DNA of 6,635 nt, taken from NCBI GenBank assembly GCA_014305015.1, contig JACRUB010000042.1:1-6635 (forward strand). The letters are read 5' to 3'. Numbering within the stretch: position 1 is the stretch's first letter; each line of letters begins with the position of its first letter. Position numbers and translations under genes: made by a program. The DNA comes from Vulcanimicrobiota bacterium. GTDB lineage: Bacteria; Vulcanimicrobiota; Vulcanimicrobiia; Vulcanimicrobiales; Vulcanimicrobiaceae. Positions 6,154-6,635 of this stretch are shown in pieces. The notes under the pieces are model-generated. The model worked only from the letters and a program-made list of their open reading frames with translations, did no database searches and was not told the origin of the DNA.

Positions 6154-6624
6154 TTGCTGCACCGTACTTTAGCCGCGCTAGCGGCCGCGCTTTTCCTGAC
6201 CCTTTCATCGAGTGCCTTGGCCGCCGGCCCGCCCAAAGGCATGCCGCCCCTCCCACCCCAGCCGAAAGTCCACCCGGCTGGAATCCCCGCAAACTACATG
6301 CTGGTCAGCCCGTGCATCGTCGGGATGGGCGAGCACTGGGCCGATGTCAAGGCCGGAATTCACGCGACCACGCTTTACGGAACGTATCAGGGCAAGCCCG
6401 TTTTCACCGAGATCATGCTCCTGCCGGCCGATTTTGCTGCCGGCAAGAGCTACGAAAACGTCCTACGTCCGCTGCCCGGGTACCAAATCGACCATGTCGA
6501 CATCGAGTATCTCAAGCATGGCCACCCCGGCATGGCGTATGCCCATTACGACATTCATGCCTATTACGTGACGCCCGCGGTTGAGCACAAGATCTGCCCG
6601 AACGGCGTGGCGGTCCCAATGTAG
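6154..6624 (+). CDS. secreted histidine-rich protein, possibly TTHB210/DUF5602-like
   Basis: This protein of 156 residues starts at TTG 6154. Residues 2-23 form a signal peptide (hydrophobic core LAALAAALFLTL, then SSSALA before AG), so it is probably cleaved near residue 23 and exported. A proline-rich linker follows (PPKGMPPLPPQP, 26-37). The folded part contains SPCIVGMGEHWAD (52-64), a strand-rich stretch GKPVFTEIMLLPADF (80-94), and the histidine clusters YLKHGHPGM (119-127) and AHYDIHAYYV (130-139). The pattern of MGEHW early and HGHP...H.D.H.Y late recalls the TTHB210/DUF5602 group of small exported proteins, but this is recognition from memory and not certain. The clustered His residues could bind a metal. 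Two cysteines (54, 148) might form a disulfide. The stop TAG is at 6622-6624. The function is unknown. Confidence 0.85.
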   Translation: MLHRTLAALAAALFLTLSSSALAAGPPKGMPPLPPQPKVHPAGIPANYMLVSPCIVGMGEHWADVKAGIHATTLYGTYQGKPVFTEIMLLPADFAAGKSYENVLRPLPGYQIDHVDIEYLKHGHPGMAYAHYDIHAYYVTPAVEHKICPNGVAVPM

Positions 6625-6635
6625 AACCGTGGCAG

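Noticed and set aside
1..6635. CRISPR array, tRNA, rRNA, transposon ends or riboswitch
   Set aside because: No regularly spaced repeats, tRNA-like cloverleaf, transposase frame or known leader architecture was seen; all intergenic gaps are under 200 bases.

Overview
This 6.6 kb window is a moderately GC-rich (by eye) bacterial chromosomal segment with short intergenic gaps. Seven complete genes and one partial gene are supported, plus one probable gene remnant. A lipobox-bearing solute-binding protein and a signal-peptide protein show that proteins are exported. No marker gene fixes the taxon. The gene families suggest an uncultured environmental bacterium; a deep diderm or candidate-phylum lineage such as Eremiobacterota is only a low-confidence guess. 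Only one gene, at the far right, has a textbook Shine-Dalgarno sequence.

Layout. Bases 1-864 (minus strand) hold the first 288 residues of an SDR-type NAD(P)-dependent epimerase/dehydratase, which runs off the left edge. Its start lies only 36 bp from the divergent start of a plus-strand cluster. That cluster holds a class I SAM-dependent methyltransferase (901-1686), a START/SRPBCC-fold protein (1717-2142) and a glutaryl-CoA dehydrogenase (2153-3334). The gaps of 30 and 10 bp suggest one transcript. After about 100 bp with a small repeat-like hairpin comes a RidA-family protein (3437-3817), which lacks the glutamate usually found near the C-terminus.

Bases 3818-4006 lie between convergent genes. 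They contain inverted repeats and what looks like the amputated 5' end of a DUF3052-like gene. From 4007 to 6068 the minus strand carries a peptide/dipeptide-type ABC transporter substrate-binding lipoprotein, followed 4 bp later by a GNAT acetyltransferase of the aminoglycoside 6'-N-acetyltransferase type. Divergent from the lipoprotein, across an 85 bp gap with a perfect 10-bp palindrome, is a small secreted histidine-rich protein (6154-6624).

The most defined metabolic step is oxidation and decarboxylation of glutaryl-CoA to crotonyl-CoA (lysine, tryptophan or aromatic catabolism). The binding lipoprotein and acetyltransferase look co-transcribed, but no transporter permeases are in view. 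The window is mostly ordinary core or accessory metabolism. I see no CRISPR array, rRNA, tRNA, insertion sequence or phage module, and no gene-free stretch longer than 300 bases.
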